A stretch of DNA of 25,986 nucleotides from IMG/VR virus record IMGVR_UViG_3300022745_000133, positions 1-25,986 of that record; one strand, 5' to 3'. The position numbers and the translations under genes are program-made. Of this stretch, positions 8,081-14,593 are shown piece by piece; the stretch's first letter is position 1, and each line of letters starts with the position of its first letter. Source of the stretch: a virus. The notes below the pieces were generated by a model, which saw only the letters and a program-made list of their open reading frames with translations, did no database searches and was not told the origin of the DNA.

Positions 8081-9129
8081 GCTAACTGAGCGAGACCCTT
8101 TGCGCAGATATTGGTTGCGGCGTTGACATCCCGATCGTGGTGCGCTCCACATGAGCACGTCCATGAACGGACATACAACTCTTTGCGGCCTTTCGGCCCC
8201 TCAATACTCCCACAAGCCGAGCACTTTTGAGTGCTCCAAGCCTCGTTCACTTCCTCAAAGACGACACCAGCCGCTTGGGCTTTGTATTCCAACATCGTCT
8301 TGAACATAGACCAGCCCGCATCAAGTGTGGACTTGGCCATGTTGGTCTTGACCAACTTCGCGCTGGCCACGTTGCCGACAAAGATGGCAGCATTCTCTTT
8401 CACCAACTTGGTGGACAGTTTGTGCATCGCATCTTTTCGGCGGTTCGCTATCTTGGCGTGTATTGCCTTGGTGCGCATCTTCTTTCCAGATCGCTGCGCT
8501 GTTGCCAGCGCCTGTTCCATTTCACGGAACCAGCGGCTTTTGAGAACCTGACCGTCCGAGCAGGAAGCAGCCTCCTTGAGGCCCAGGTCGATACCCAAGA
8601 TCGACGTACCGTTGCCATTGGTGGATTCCACCTGCACGACCACGTTCAAGTACCAGCGGCCCCGGCTGTCCTCCGTGATTGACCCTGCACGCAATTCAAA
8701 TTGTCCCAGACTGTAGCTGTCCCACAAGGAGAGCAGCTTGCCAGCATAGCGAATCTGACCGTTCTTGTAGACCACAGTGCCCTTCTTGAATGGCAGCCAG
8801 CCCAAGCTGTACTTGCTGGACTTTGGGTTGCTGACGCGCCAGCGCAGTTTGTGCTTCTTGAACTGCTTACGGCGGGAGGCGTACTCCTCGCAGACCTGCT
8901 GCAAGGTCTGGCTCGGAATACTCAGCGCATCTTCACCTTTGGTAGAACCTGCGACCAACTTTTGCAAGTCGTACCCAGACAACCACCGGGGCTTGCTGTT
9001 GTACGGGCTGCTGGCCTTGGCTGATACCTCATTGCAGAAGTTGAACACCTGATTAACTTCACGCGCCAATCCGCGAAGCCAAGCTGCGTGCTTGTCTTTA
9101 ATTCGGAGCTTGAGCGTTTTAGTCTGCAT
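7978..9129 (-). CDS. tnpB: TnpB RNA-guided nuclease with altered RuvC-II site
   Basis: 383 residues from ATG 9129 (MQTKTLKLRIKDKHAAW), chosen because the earlier in-frame ATG at 9141 falls inside the -10 box. It has the N-terminal OrfB/TnpB region (RGLAREVNQVFNFCNE), RuvC-I GIDLGLK with D181, a four-residue zinc-finger set (C303, C306, C325, C327) and RuvC-III DRDVNAA with D334. At the place where TnpBs carry the RuvC-II glutamate, this protein reads IFVGNVASAKL: the expected Glu is G252. A nearby FEEVNEAWSTQ (E292, E293, E296) precedes the zinc finger and could supply a relocated acid. The second zinc pair is C-x-C rather than the usual C-x2-C. TnpBs cut DNA matching a transposon-derived guide and help keep the element in place. 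It has no tnpA partner and looks more GC-rich in codon use than adjacent tail genes. The family is certain; nuclease activity is open. Confidence 0.95.
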   Translation of the reverse strand: MQTKTLKLRIKDKHAAWLRGLAREVNQVFNFCNEVSAKASSPYNSKPRWLSGYDLQKLVAGSTKGEDALSIPSQTLQQVCEEYASRRKQFKKHKLRWRVSNPKSSKYSLGWLPFKKGTVVYKNGQIRYAGKLLSLWDSYSLGQFELRAGSITEDSRGRWYLNVVVQVESTNGNGTSILGIDLGLKEAASCSDGQVLKSRWFREMEQALATAQRSGKKMRTKAIHAKIANRRKDAMHKLSTKLVKENAAIFVGNVASAKLVKTNMAKSTLDAGWSMFKTMLEYKAQAAGVVFEEVNEAWSTQKCSACGSIEGPKGRKELYVRSWTCSCGAHHDRDVNAATNICAKGLAQLAISKAAEVEAGEPVLNKAQAEVGHGLPAEGILTL

Positions 9130-9136
9130 GGGTATT

Positions 9137-9142
9137 ATCATA
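9137..9142 (-). promoter_or_regulatory. tnpB promoter, extended -10, leaderless geometry
   Basis: TATGAT preceded by TGC (extended -10) ends 7 nt before the ATG at 9129, so transcription should begin at or within one or two bases of the start codon. There is no SD. The -35 region falls in the left-end palindrome and is not consensus. Confidence 0.5.
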
Positions 9143-9152
9143 GCACATCTTC

Positions 9153-9187
9153 AACTTCACATAATTGGTCTGCAATTATGTGAAGTT
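9153..9187. repeat. Left-end palindrome of the tnpB element
   Basis: A perfect inverted repeat: 14 bp (AACTTCACATAATT and complement) plus a further G-C pair closing a 5-nt loop. It is just upstream of the tnpB promoter, where IS200/IS605 elements hold the subterminal hairpin bound by TnpA. A matching AAAG/TTAC guide-cleavage pair is not visible beside it, so the exact left boundary is unresolved. Confidence 0.6.
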
Positions 9188-9225
9188 AACCAGGAGGAAC
9201 TTGATCTACTCACTCACGGCGCACG

Positions 9226-10440
9226 TTACACGACTGCGGCACCCAGACGATCAATGAAGATCAGGCGACGCAAGGTGGGGTCAGTGTTTGCTGCATCAAT
9301 CAAGGCGGTCAGCGACACATCGACCATCATGTCAGCATCTTTGCCGCCAGCATTCGACTTCCAGGTGCTGATATTTGCCACGGGCACTGTAATCACGTAG
9401 GTATTGCCTGCATAATCAGAGCTGTGGAAGATCAACGAAGTGTTGGTATTTGCCTTGAACTTGTTGAACAGGTCTTTGTTGGCAAAGTAAATCTGGGTGG
9501 AGGCAGAGCAGTTGATGGTACCAGAACCGATAGCTACAGCACCAAGAGAGCCAATAGCACCCTGGTTACGTAATGCATTATCAAAGTCCAGAGACACACT
9601 CTTAACAAATGTACCAGTCACTGGAGAGCCATCAAGCCATACAGAGTTAGTAGCACCAGACACGCCGGAGTGAATATCATACGCAGGAGCAGCAACTGGA
9701 GTGCCTGGCAGGTAAGTTGCATCACTCTGGTCAGCGTTCTTGCCCATGAAGTCAAACGACAAGGTGGACAGTGCCCCAGACTGGATGCTAATGTTCATCT
9801 TGCTAGGTGTTTGACCACGGAACACTGTATGCACGTCGATGTCAAAGTTCTCACGCTCGATAGAGAACGAGGTCTGAGTATTACCATGGGTCAGGCGGCT
9901 GGACTGAATCTGGATAGACTCAGCGGTGCTGGCTGCGGCAGGTGTGTTGGTATCCAGGGTGATGACAGTGGTTGTTGGTGCAGTCACAGACGACACACGC
10001 AGAATCTTGCCGTTGTTTGCACCAGCGCTGGAGACTCGGAACCATTGACCCTTCTTCAGCAAGGTGAAGGCATTGCTGCCCGTAGTGGCTGCAGAGGCCG
10101 TGATGGTGGTCGCGGTGATGGTAGAAGTTGCGGTAGCAGCGCCAACGCCAGCCGTACCAAACACGCTCCAGGTGGACTGCATCGCAGACTCCATGAAATC
10201 ATCTGGACCGTTGTAATGCATTTCCATCTGCAAGCCGCCGCTGGTGCTGGCATCGACAGGCACCATGCTGGACACGCCACGCGAAGCGTTGATCTCTTTG
10301 CTTGACTCTTTGCTGATCGCAAAGTCAAGACTTTCTCCAGTTACTCGAACTTCTTTGGAGTTTCCGGTTACGGGGGTGACACCAAAGGTTGCTTCCTTGA
10401 TGTAACGAACTACGATAGAACTGGATGATGCAAGTGCCAT
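9226..10440 (-). CDS. Major tail tube protein (downstream paralog)
   Basis: 404 residues starting MALASSSSIVVRYIKEATFGV; GGAG lies 9 nt before the ATG. Shares with its upstream neighbour the N-terminal block VRVTGESLDFAISKESSKE, a GGLQMEMHYNGPD motif, SSRLTHGNTQTSFSIERE, SVDFDNALRNQ-type and SWKSNAGGKDADMMVDV stretches and the C-terminal FIDRLG. This is the look of the beta-sandwich siphophage tube family (Phage_tube_2-like), whose hexamers stack to form the tail tube. It lies between the tail terminator side and the G/GT chaperones, the expected place for lambda V. Codons favour C/G-ending, optimal choices (ACC, GGC, CTG, AAC) far more than the paralog, suggesting it is the abundant subunit. 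It ends FIDRLGAAVV, shorter than the paralog. Confidence 0.85.
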   Translation of the reverse strand: MALASSSSIVVRYIKEATFGVTPVTGNSKEVRVTGESLDFAISKESSKEINASRGVSSMVPVDASTSGGLQMEMHYNGPDDFMESAMQSTWSVFGTAGVGAATATSTITATTITASAATTGSNAFTLLKKGQWFRVSSAGANNGKILRVSSVTAPTTTVITLDTNTPAAASTAESIQIQSSRLTHGNTQTSFSIERENFDIDVHTVFRGQTPSKMNISIQSGALSTLSFDFMGKNADQSDATYLPGTPVAAPAYDIHSGVSGATNSVWLDGSPVTGTFVKSVSLDFDNALRNQGAIGSLGAVAIGSGTINCSASTQIYFANKDLFNKFKANTNTSLIFHSSDYAGNTYVITVPVANISTWKSNAGGKDADMMVDVSLTALIDAANTDPTLRRLIFIDRLGAAVV

Positions 10441-10470
10441 GATTGATTGCTCCGGTTAGTGGGACTTTGC

Positions 10471-10541
10471 AGCAGTCTAAGACGATGCACACGACTGCTA
10501 CCTTACACTTCAGGTTAATGGGTTATGAAATGTTACACTTC
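10471..10541 (-). repeat. Intergenic region between tube paralogs: stem-loop and direct repeat
   Basis: The 106-bp gap holds a 7-bp stem (AGCAGTC at 10471-10477 with GACTGCT at 10493-10499) and two direct copies of TTACACTTC (10503-10511 and 10533-10541) 30 bp apart. It carries the leader of the highly expressed tube gene. No consensus promoter is seen; the stem-loop has no U tract and is more likely a leader structure than a terminator. Confidence 0.35.
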
Positions 10542-10546
10542 TTTCG

Positions 10547-11797
10547 TTAGGCAGCGGGCCTGAAGAAGTAGTTGTACCAAGTTGTTGACTGGTAGTTAGG
10601 TCCAAGCCTGTCAATAAACAGCAACTTCTGCTGTGACACATCAGTAGTAGTTGAGTCAAGCAGTGCTGTACATTGCAGGTCTACCAGCATATCGTTGTCT
10701 TTTCCTCCTGCATTCGACTTCCACGAGGCTATATTGAGTGCTGGGAATGTAAAGATGTAACCATTACCTTGATCATCAAGTGACCTAAACGCTACTGAGC
10801 TACGTCCATTAGACCTAAATGAGTTAAACAGTGCTTTATCTGCAAAGTAGACCTGCATGTTTACAGTACAGCTAATCGTACCACTGCCGATTGCAACAGA
10901 TTCAAGATAGCCTACAGCATTTTGGGCACGCAGAGCATTGTCAAAATCTACACTTATAGACTTAACATAAGTATTTGTTGTTGGTGCTTCATTGAACCAG
11001 ATAGCATTCTCTTCACCTAGCACACCTGAGTGAATGTCAAAGGTAGCTGCGTCTGCCACCGGGTCTGGTAAACTTGTTACTTCAGTCTGCTCTGCAGACT
11101 TACCAACAAAGTCAAAGCCAAGTGTAGTAATCTGTGACGACTCGACCTTCAACGAAAGCTTACTAGGTGTCTGTCCAGTGAATAGTGTGAAAACACCAAT
11201 GTCCGGGCTGATTCGCTCAATAGAGAATGACGACTGCAGCGTGCCATGAGTCAAGCGGCTTGATTCAATTTGCACAGACTCTGCAAGATTTGGTGCTGCA
11301 GGTGTGTTAGGGTCGAGTGTCAGAACACTCGCCGTAGGCAGGCTAACCTTGCTGACCCGCAAGATTTTTCCGTTATTCGGCCCTGCGCTGACAAGCCTAA
11401 ACCATTGTCCAGGTTTCAGTACAGAGAAGTTGCTGGAGCCACTTGTCGGCACTGCCGCTGTGATAGTTGTGGCCGTAACATTAACCAACGTAGCCTCACC
11501 CAAGCCTCCTGAGCCGAAACCTACCCAGTTGTCCTGCAGGGTTGAAGCCAGAAGCATATCAGGGCCTCGGTAGTGCATCTCCATCTGGATGCCACCTGAA
11601 GTACCCGCAGACAGAGACACTGCGCTTGAAGACCCGCGTGTCGTGCTGAGTTCTTTGCTAGACTCTTTGTTTATTGCGTAGTCCAGACTCTCACCAGTAA
11701 CCCGTATTTTGACAGGATTACCAAGTTGTGAGACTGCACCGAAAGTCTGCTCTCTATGAAGTACAAGTTCCGTGCTTGAAGATGAAGCGAATGTCAT
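10547..11797 (-). CDS. Tail tube protein paralog (upstream copy)
   Basis: 416 residues starting MTFASSSSTELVLHREQTFGA, SD AGGA 7 nt before ATG. It aligns with the downstream tube protein along its whole length, including VRVTGESLDYAINKESSKE, GGIQMEMHYRGPD, NNGKILRVSKV, SSRLTHGTLQSSFSIER, TGQTPSKLSLKVES, SWKSNAGGKDNDML and FIDRLG, then adds an aromatic tail, NYQSTTWYNYFFRPAA. It is clearly a tandem duplicate, now well diverged. Codons are less optimised and more A/T-ending than in the other copy. It may form a minor ring at one end of the tube (near the terminator or baseplate), mix into the tube, or be a spare copy. The fold assignment is firm; the distinct role is unknown. Confidence 0.8.
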   Translation of the reverse strand: MTFASSSSTELVLHREQTFGAVSQLGNPVKIRVTGESLDYAINKESSKELSTTRGSSSAVSLSAGTSGGIQMEMHYRGPDMLLASTLQDNWVGFGSGGLGEATLVNVTATTITAAVPTSGSSNFSVLKPGQWFRLVSAGPNNGKILRVSKVSLPTASVLTLDPNTPAAPNLAESVQIESSRLTHGTLQSSFSIERISPDIGVFTLFTGQTPSKLSLKVESSQITTLGFDFVGKSAEQTEVTSLPDPVADAATFDIHSGVLGEENAIWFNEAPTTNTYVKSISVDFDNALRAQNAVGYLESVAIGSGTISCTVNMQVYFADKALFNSFRSNGRSSVAFRSLDDQGNGYIFTFPALNIASWKSNAGGKDNDMLVDLQCTALLDSTTTDVSQQKLLFIDRLGPNYQSTTWYNYFFRPAA

Positions 11798-11810
11798 TTT
11801 ATATTCCTAG

Positions 11811-12227
11811 TTACGCTGGTTGATCTGACCAAAACGGTACAAGCATCGCTACGTAAACCCAACCGAGGTGGGTCTTGTCTCCACCAGGTGTGGACATAAA
11901 CGTGCGTACCTTACCAAATGAATTCCTGTGAAGACCTTTATAGAAGTGCTCTAAAAGCTTATTGGCCTTTGACTTTCCACTACCTTCAGGAACACAGGCA
12001 AGCAATGTGATCACACCACGAAACCTATGATCAGAGTGCTGTGTAAGTGAAGCCTGTTCAGCTTCCATCACGTCAACTGACACCTGAAGGTATGGGTCAC
12101 GCTGAGTTGTGTAGTCAACCACATCTCTATTGTCGTACTCAATAACCAGCGAGTAACCACCTGCGAAAGAAGCTTTCAGTTGTTCAACCTTAGTGACAAC
12201 ATCTACTCTTATATTCTCTATGCTCAT
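11811..12227 (-). CDS. Tail terminator-like protein (gpU / DUF4128 type)
   Basis: 138 residues, start MSIENIRVDVVTKVEQLKASF, SD AAGGTGA close upstream of ATG. An N-terminal helix is followed by VIEYDNRDVVDYTTQRDPYLQVSVDV, resembling the 'YxNR' and beta-strand pattern of tail terminator proteins, which form a ring that caps tube growth and docks with the head. It sits directly before the tube genes and after the gp10-like gene, the usual order. Assignment rests mainly on position and size with modest sequence support. Confidence 0.6.
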   Translation of the reverse strand: MSIENIRVDVVTKVEQLKASFAGGYSLVIEYDNRDVVDYTTQRDPYLQVSVDVMEAEQASLTQHSDHRFRGVITLLACVPEGSGKSKANKLLEHFYKGLHRNSFGKVRTFMSTPGGDKTHLGWVYVAMLVPFWSDQPA

Positions 12228-12231
12228 ATTG

Positions 12232-12714
12232 TCACCTTATGAAAGAATACTTTGACTGAAGGTATGCTATAACACCAGAGTTACCTGGGATTACATTTAC
12301 CTTACGTAACTTTACGGTACCAGCTTCTATCATATCAGCCACAGGTGCGTGGTTGACGAGTCGAATCTTAGTGTTCCACTGTATCTTTCCAAGTCGCTTG
12401 GCATTGACAACTTCCCAGTTCTTCTTTACTATTTCTGGGTCACCCTGCTCACGGACTCTCCAAGGTTTTGCAAGGTTCTGCCAAGGTTCGACCTTGTAGT
12501 CTGTCAAGTACGAGGTACGTCCTGATGTGCTGGTTTCTACCTGCCAGTTATAGGCGTAATTACCAGACCACATAGGAGATGTAAGTGTCGCAGACTTCAG
12601 TACTTGACGTACCTTATAACGAATAAAGTCTACTGCTTTTTTCTTTACAAGTCGTCTCTGTCCTTCTGTTTTTGCAGAAAAGGCATTGATATTCTTCGCA
12701 CCTATAAGCCCCAT
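12232..12714 (-). CDS. HK97 gp10-like head-tail joining / tail completion protein
   Basis: 160 residues from the second of two adjacent ATGs (12714), chosen because GGAGG is 5 nt before it but only 2 nt before the first ATG (12717). It has a lysine/arginine-rich N-terminal helix, then a WSGNYAYNWQV stretch, and near the C-terminus IRLVNHAPVADMIEAGTVKLR. That last part matches the 'xLxNxxxYAxxIExG' signature of the HK97-gp10/gpZ-like family, which acts where the tail meets the head. It overlaps the end of the preceding gene (ATGA type) and ends 4 bp before the terminator-like gene, so the three are translated as a unit. Confidence 0.7.
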   Translation of the reverse strand: MGLIGAKNINAFSAKTEGQRRLVKKKAVDFIRYKVRQVLKSATLTSPMWSGNYAYNWQVETSTSGRTSYLTDYKVEPWQNLAKPWRVREQGDPEIVKKNWEVVNAKRLGKIQWNTKIRLVNHAPVADMIEAGTVKLRKVNVIPGNSGVIAYLQSKYSFIR

Positions 12715-13550
12715 CATGACCTCCGAATATGATGAGCCCAGGCGTCATGTTCCTGCTGGTGACCCAGCACACGCCACATCACGGAGTCGAATAAAACCTC
12801 TGTGCCAATTTCAATGCTTTGCGTCGTTACAAGAGTCTGATCACCGGCATTGAATTTAGGGTCGGTCTGTGTGTGATACCTGTAGAACTTGCTAGGCTCA
12901 AGTGTGACCGCTGGCAAGGTTGTGACCGTGCCGGTGTATCTGTCTGTGATGGGGTCATAGCTTGACGCCGCCTGGAATGCCACAGGTGTTGACTGCATAT
13001 CGAGCTGGTCGCACTGAGCCAGGATGAACCCTCCAGACTCTCGGTGAAACCCTCGGATGCGGTAAAGGTCAGTTCCTCTGCGAATGAATTTTCCTGCCAC
13101 AATGGGTTCGTTGATAGCTACAAATACATCCCAGAATGGGTCATATTCTGTATCTGACACGGTATTTACTGTGTCTTTAAGATACTCTACTGCTGCGTGT
13201 AACTGCAACCCAACTGCAGAAGTCAATAACTGACTAGGAGTCAGCAATTCAAGCAGACCTACAGACTTTTTCATCCAGTAGGCTGTTCTGATCGACCTGT
13301 TAAATATGCCGTCGGTGTTTCCATCACCAACAATCCAGGTCTCATCAAAGAAGCTGATAGCTCTACGAGCCGGAATAACTGTGCCAGGCTTCACTGATAG
13401 CGTTCGCTTTTTGGCTACGCTGCCATCAGGACTTGACTCTTCAAAACTTGAAAACTGACCTTTAAATACAAACGTAGCTGCATAAGCATCATTTATGCTT
13501 ATGTCATCAAAGTGGTTGGCTACGTCGAACAGTTCAGGCATCTCATACAC
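12714..13550 (-). CDS. Structural protein in the head-closure position, unknown family
   Basis: 278 residues if GTG 13550 is used; an in-frame ATG at 13541 (MPELFDVANHF) is an equally good candidate and no strong SD decides. Not recognised as a named family. Three places show a similar beta-rich pattern of a glycine-led strand followed by an aromatic/W-x-V-x-G turn: PGTVIPARRAISFFDETWIVGDG (residues about 55-76), AGKFIRRGTDLYRIRGFHRE (about 152-171) and IGTEVLFDSVMWRVLGHQQE (near the C-terminus). This suggests three small beta-barrel units. Head-closure proteins (SPP1 gp16 type) are small beta-barrels in this gene position, so a head-closure or neck role is inferred. It overlaps both neighbours by a few bases. 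Confidence 0.5.
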   Translation of the reverse strand: MYEMPELFDVANHFDDISINDAYAATFVFKGQFSSFEESSPDGSVAKKRTLSVKPGTVIPARRAISFFDETWIVGDGNTDGIFNRSIRTAYWMKKSVGLLELLTPSQLLTSAVGLQLHAAVEYLKDTVNTVSDTEYDPFWDVFVAINEPIVAGKFIRRGTDLYRIRGFHRESGGFILAQCDQLDMQSTPVAFQAASSYDPITDRYTGTVTTLPAVTLEPSKFYRYHTQTDPKFNAGDQTLVTTQSIEIGTEVLFDSVMWRVLGHQQEHDAWAHHIRRS

Positions 13551-14037
13551 CAGTGATAGGGTTTACTGCAAGTCCTGCCGCACGGACTGAGCTAAACGTT
13601 GCTGTTGGTGTGTTGACTATAACTGCCGGATACATCGAAGCATAGGTAGCCGACAGTCTGAATTTCAGGCTGTTGAGGGCCGCATCCACCCCATCTCTCA
13701 AGTCGTTGAATACGTCAGCTTGCCGCTGAAACTCAGCCCTACCGTCAGACAGTTGTTTGACAGCAAACAGTGGGAGTGACGTGAGAAGCTCTTTTGCGAT
13801 TTTATATGGAACATAGAGCTTCACAAGGTCTACAAACCGCTGTTGCTGACTCGTCTTGACCGGCAGGGCTGAGACAGTGGAAAACTCAGTTGGCAGGTTC
13901 TTGTGAATGTCCTCCAGACCCAGTGTAGCTAAGGTCCCGTACATACTGAGGGCAAGTGTTTCGTCTGTCAGTTCTGTGGAGCTGACACCGAGAACAGCAC
14001 GGATTTCTTGAGGGGTGGTGTAGTCTGAAAGGGCCAT
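13543..14037 (-). CDS. Head-tail adaptor (connector) protein
   Basis: 164 residues, start MALSDYTTPQEIRAVLGVSS. The opening 'YTTPQEIRAVLGVSSTELTDETL' with following helices (FVDLVKLYVPYKIAKELL) is typical of the alpha-helical adaptor ring bound under the portal (HK97 gp6 / SPP1 gp15 type). No purine-rich SD precedes the ATG: the upstream bases read CCCTCCCT. That is odd next to the good SDs elsewhere and may be because the plus-strand RHH/HNH cassette was inserted just upstream. The stop overlaps the start of the next gene. Confidence 0.7.
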   Translation of the reverse strand: MALSDYTTPQEIRAVLGVSSTELTDETLALSMYGTLATLGLEDIHKNLPTEFSTVSALPVKTSQQQRFVDLVKLYVPYKIAKELLTSLPLFAVKQLSDGRAEFQRQADVFNDLRDGVDAALNSLKFRLSATYASMYPAVIVNTPTATFSSVRAAGLAVNPITGV

Positions 14038-14090
14038 AGGGAGGGATTATGGCTGCGGTGGGCTTGGGGTTAGCTGAGCCTTTTTATTTT

Positions 14091-14120
14091 TTGGGGAGTG
14101 GTAGTTTTTCATGCTATACT
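14091..14120 (+). promoter_or_regulatory. Promoter of the RHH/HNH cassette
   Basis: Extended -10 TGC-TATACT (TATACT at 14115-14120) with a weak -35 TTGGGG at 14091-14096, 18-bp spacer. Expected transcription start is at about 14127, the A of the RHH start codon, so the mRNA would be leaderless. It is the only convincing plus-strand promoter seen in the window. Confidence 0.65.
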
Positions 14121-14138
14121 ACCTGTATGAAAACTACC
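14100..14138 (+). promoter_or_regulatory. Probable autoregulatory operator of the RHH gene
   Basis: An inverted repeat with one extra T in one arm (GGTAGTTTTTCAT at 14100-14112, ATGAAAACTACC at 14127-14138) brackets the -10 box and reaches into the first codons. The core ACTACC occurs three times: inverted at 14100-14105, direct at 14118-14123 and 14133-14138, the direct pair 15 bp apart. Such arrayed short sites are typical for RHH dimers of the Arc/MetJ/CopG type. Confidence 0.6.
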
Positions 14139-14282
14139 TACCGCCCCATCTCCGTCCGAATCCCTCTTGAACTTCACGCCCAGCTTCTGGCTGAGGCTGA
14201 AAGAGATTCTCGTCCAATAAGCACTGTGTTACTGCTTGCGCTCAAGCAGTATTTGGCTGAGAAGCAGAAGGGTGGGGTATGA
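14127..14282 (+). CDS. Ribbon-helix-helix (Arc/CopG-like) DNA-binding protein
   Basis: 51 residues from ATG 14127. The frame is open upstream to 14049, but those codons cross the promoter and give an unlikely peptide, so the later ATG is preferred. The sequence has the complete RHH layout: beta strand YRPISVRIP (5-13), helix A to about residue 26, a turn at DSRP, and helix B STVLLLALKQYLAEKQ (32-47). RHH proteins bind DNA as dimers with the strand pair in the major groove. The promoter with ACTACC repeats immediately upstream suggests autorepression. It overlaps the HNH gene by ATGA. It lies on the strand opposite all virion genes, so it is a moron or cargo gene rather than a structural gene. 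Confidence 0.8.
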   Translation: MKTTYRPISVRIPLELHAQLLAEAERDSRPISTVLLLALKQYLAEKQKGGV

Positions 14283-14593
14283 ATCTAGACTTTGACGGTA
14301 GAGTTTTCTTGACAGAAGCCGAACATCAGACATACCTACGGCGTATGCCTGTTAGGTTCACAAAGTTCGATAGGTCGCAGAACTGTTGTATTTGTGGTTT
14401 ACCTGGCACACCTGAAAACCCAATTCAGGCTGCGCATGTAATAGGCTTCAACTACGGTGTTAAGTTATTGAGGCTGACACCTGACTACCTAGACAGCCCT
14501 GAAAATCTGAAGCCTGTGCATAGGTCAACATGCAACAAGTCTGTCGAACTTTCGATTGAAGCCGCGATAGAGCTTGTCAAAAACCTCACTTGA
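14279..14593 (+). CDS. HNH nuclease-like protein
   Basis: 104 residues, start overlapping the RHH stop (ATGA). The central part has the order of an HNH site with zinc ligands: C36-x2-C39 (NCCICGLPG), H53 in IQAAHVIGF, N76 in SPENLKPVH, then H81 and C85-N86 in HRSTCNKS. So H53, N76 and N86 are the likely catalytic set (HNN variant) and C36/C39 with H81/C85 the likely zinc ligands. HNH proteins in phages include free-standing homing endonucleases, packaging nucleases and toxins. Coupling to an autoregulated RHH protein rather than to terminase argues for a mobile or defence-type cassette. The 3' end overlaps the end of the converging small gene by 8 bp. No function beyond HNH nuclease is claimed. 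Confidence 0.65.
   Translation: MNLDFDGRVFLTEAEHQTYLRRMPVRFTKFDRSQNCCICGLPGTPENPIQAAHVIGFNYGVKLLRLTPDYLDSPENLKPVHRSTCNKSVELSIEAAIELVKNLT

Larger units (their letters stand above)
7961..9188 (-). mobile_element. Solitary tnpB element (IS200/IS605 superfamily, IS1341-type)
   Basis: An insertion between the tube gene (ends 9226) and chaperone gene (starts 7804) carrying tnpB but no tnpA transposase. The right end is well marked: GAAT at a hairpin foot, the hairpin, then TCAA at 7961-7964, the same guide/cleavage pair known for IS608. The left end is less certain; a 15-bp palindrome (9153-9187) is its likely subterminal hairpin, and the boundary is placed just outside it. There are no target duplications or terminal inverted repeats, as normal for this peel-and-paste superfamily. 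Without TnpA it can move only in trans or by TnpB-driven repair. Confidence 0.75.

Noticed and set aside
8227-9024. Plus-strand frames opposite tnpB (151 and 107 codons)
   Set aside because: Antisense to a full-length, well-conserved TnpB; no independent support.
9129-9141. Longer tnpB start at 9141 (MIIPMQTK...)
   Set aside because: That ATG is part of the TATGAT -10 box and has no SD; homologous proteins typically begin near MQTKTLK.
9670-10305. Plus-strand reading frame of 211 codons opposite the tube gene
   Set aside because: Another shadow of an optimised gene; Cys/His/Arg-rich nonsense-like composition and no start signals.
14049-14126. Longer start for the RHH protein at 14049
   Set aside because: The extension spans the promoter and operator and adds a peptide unlike RHH N-termini.
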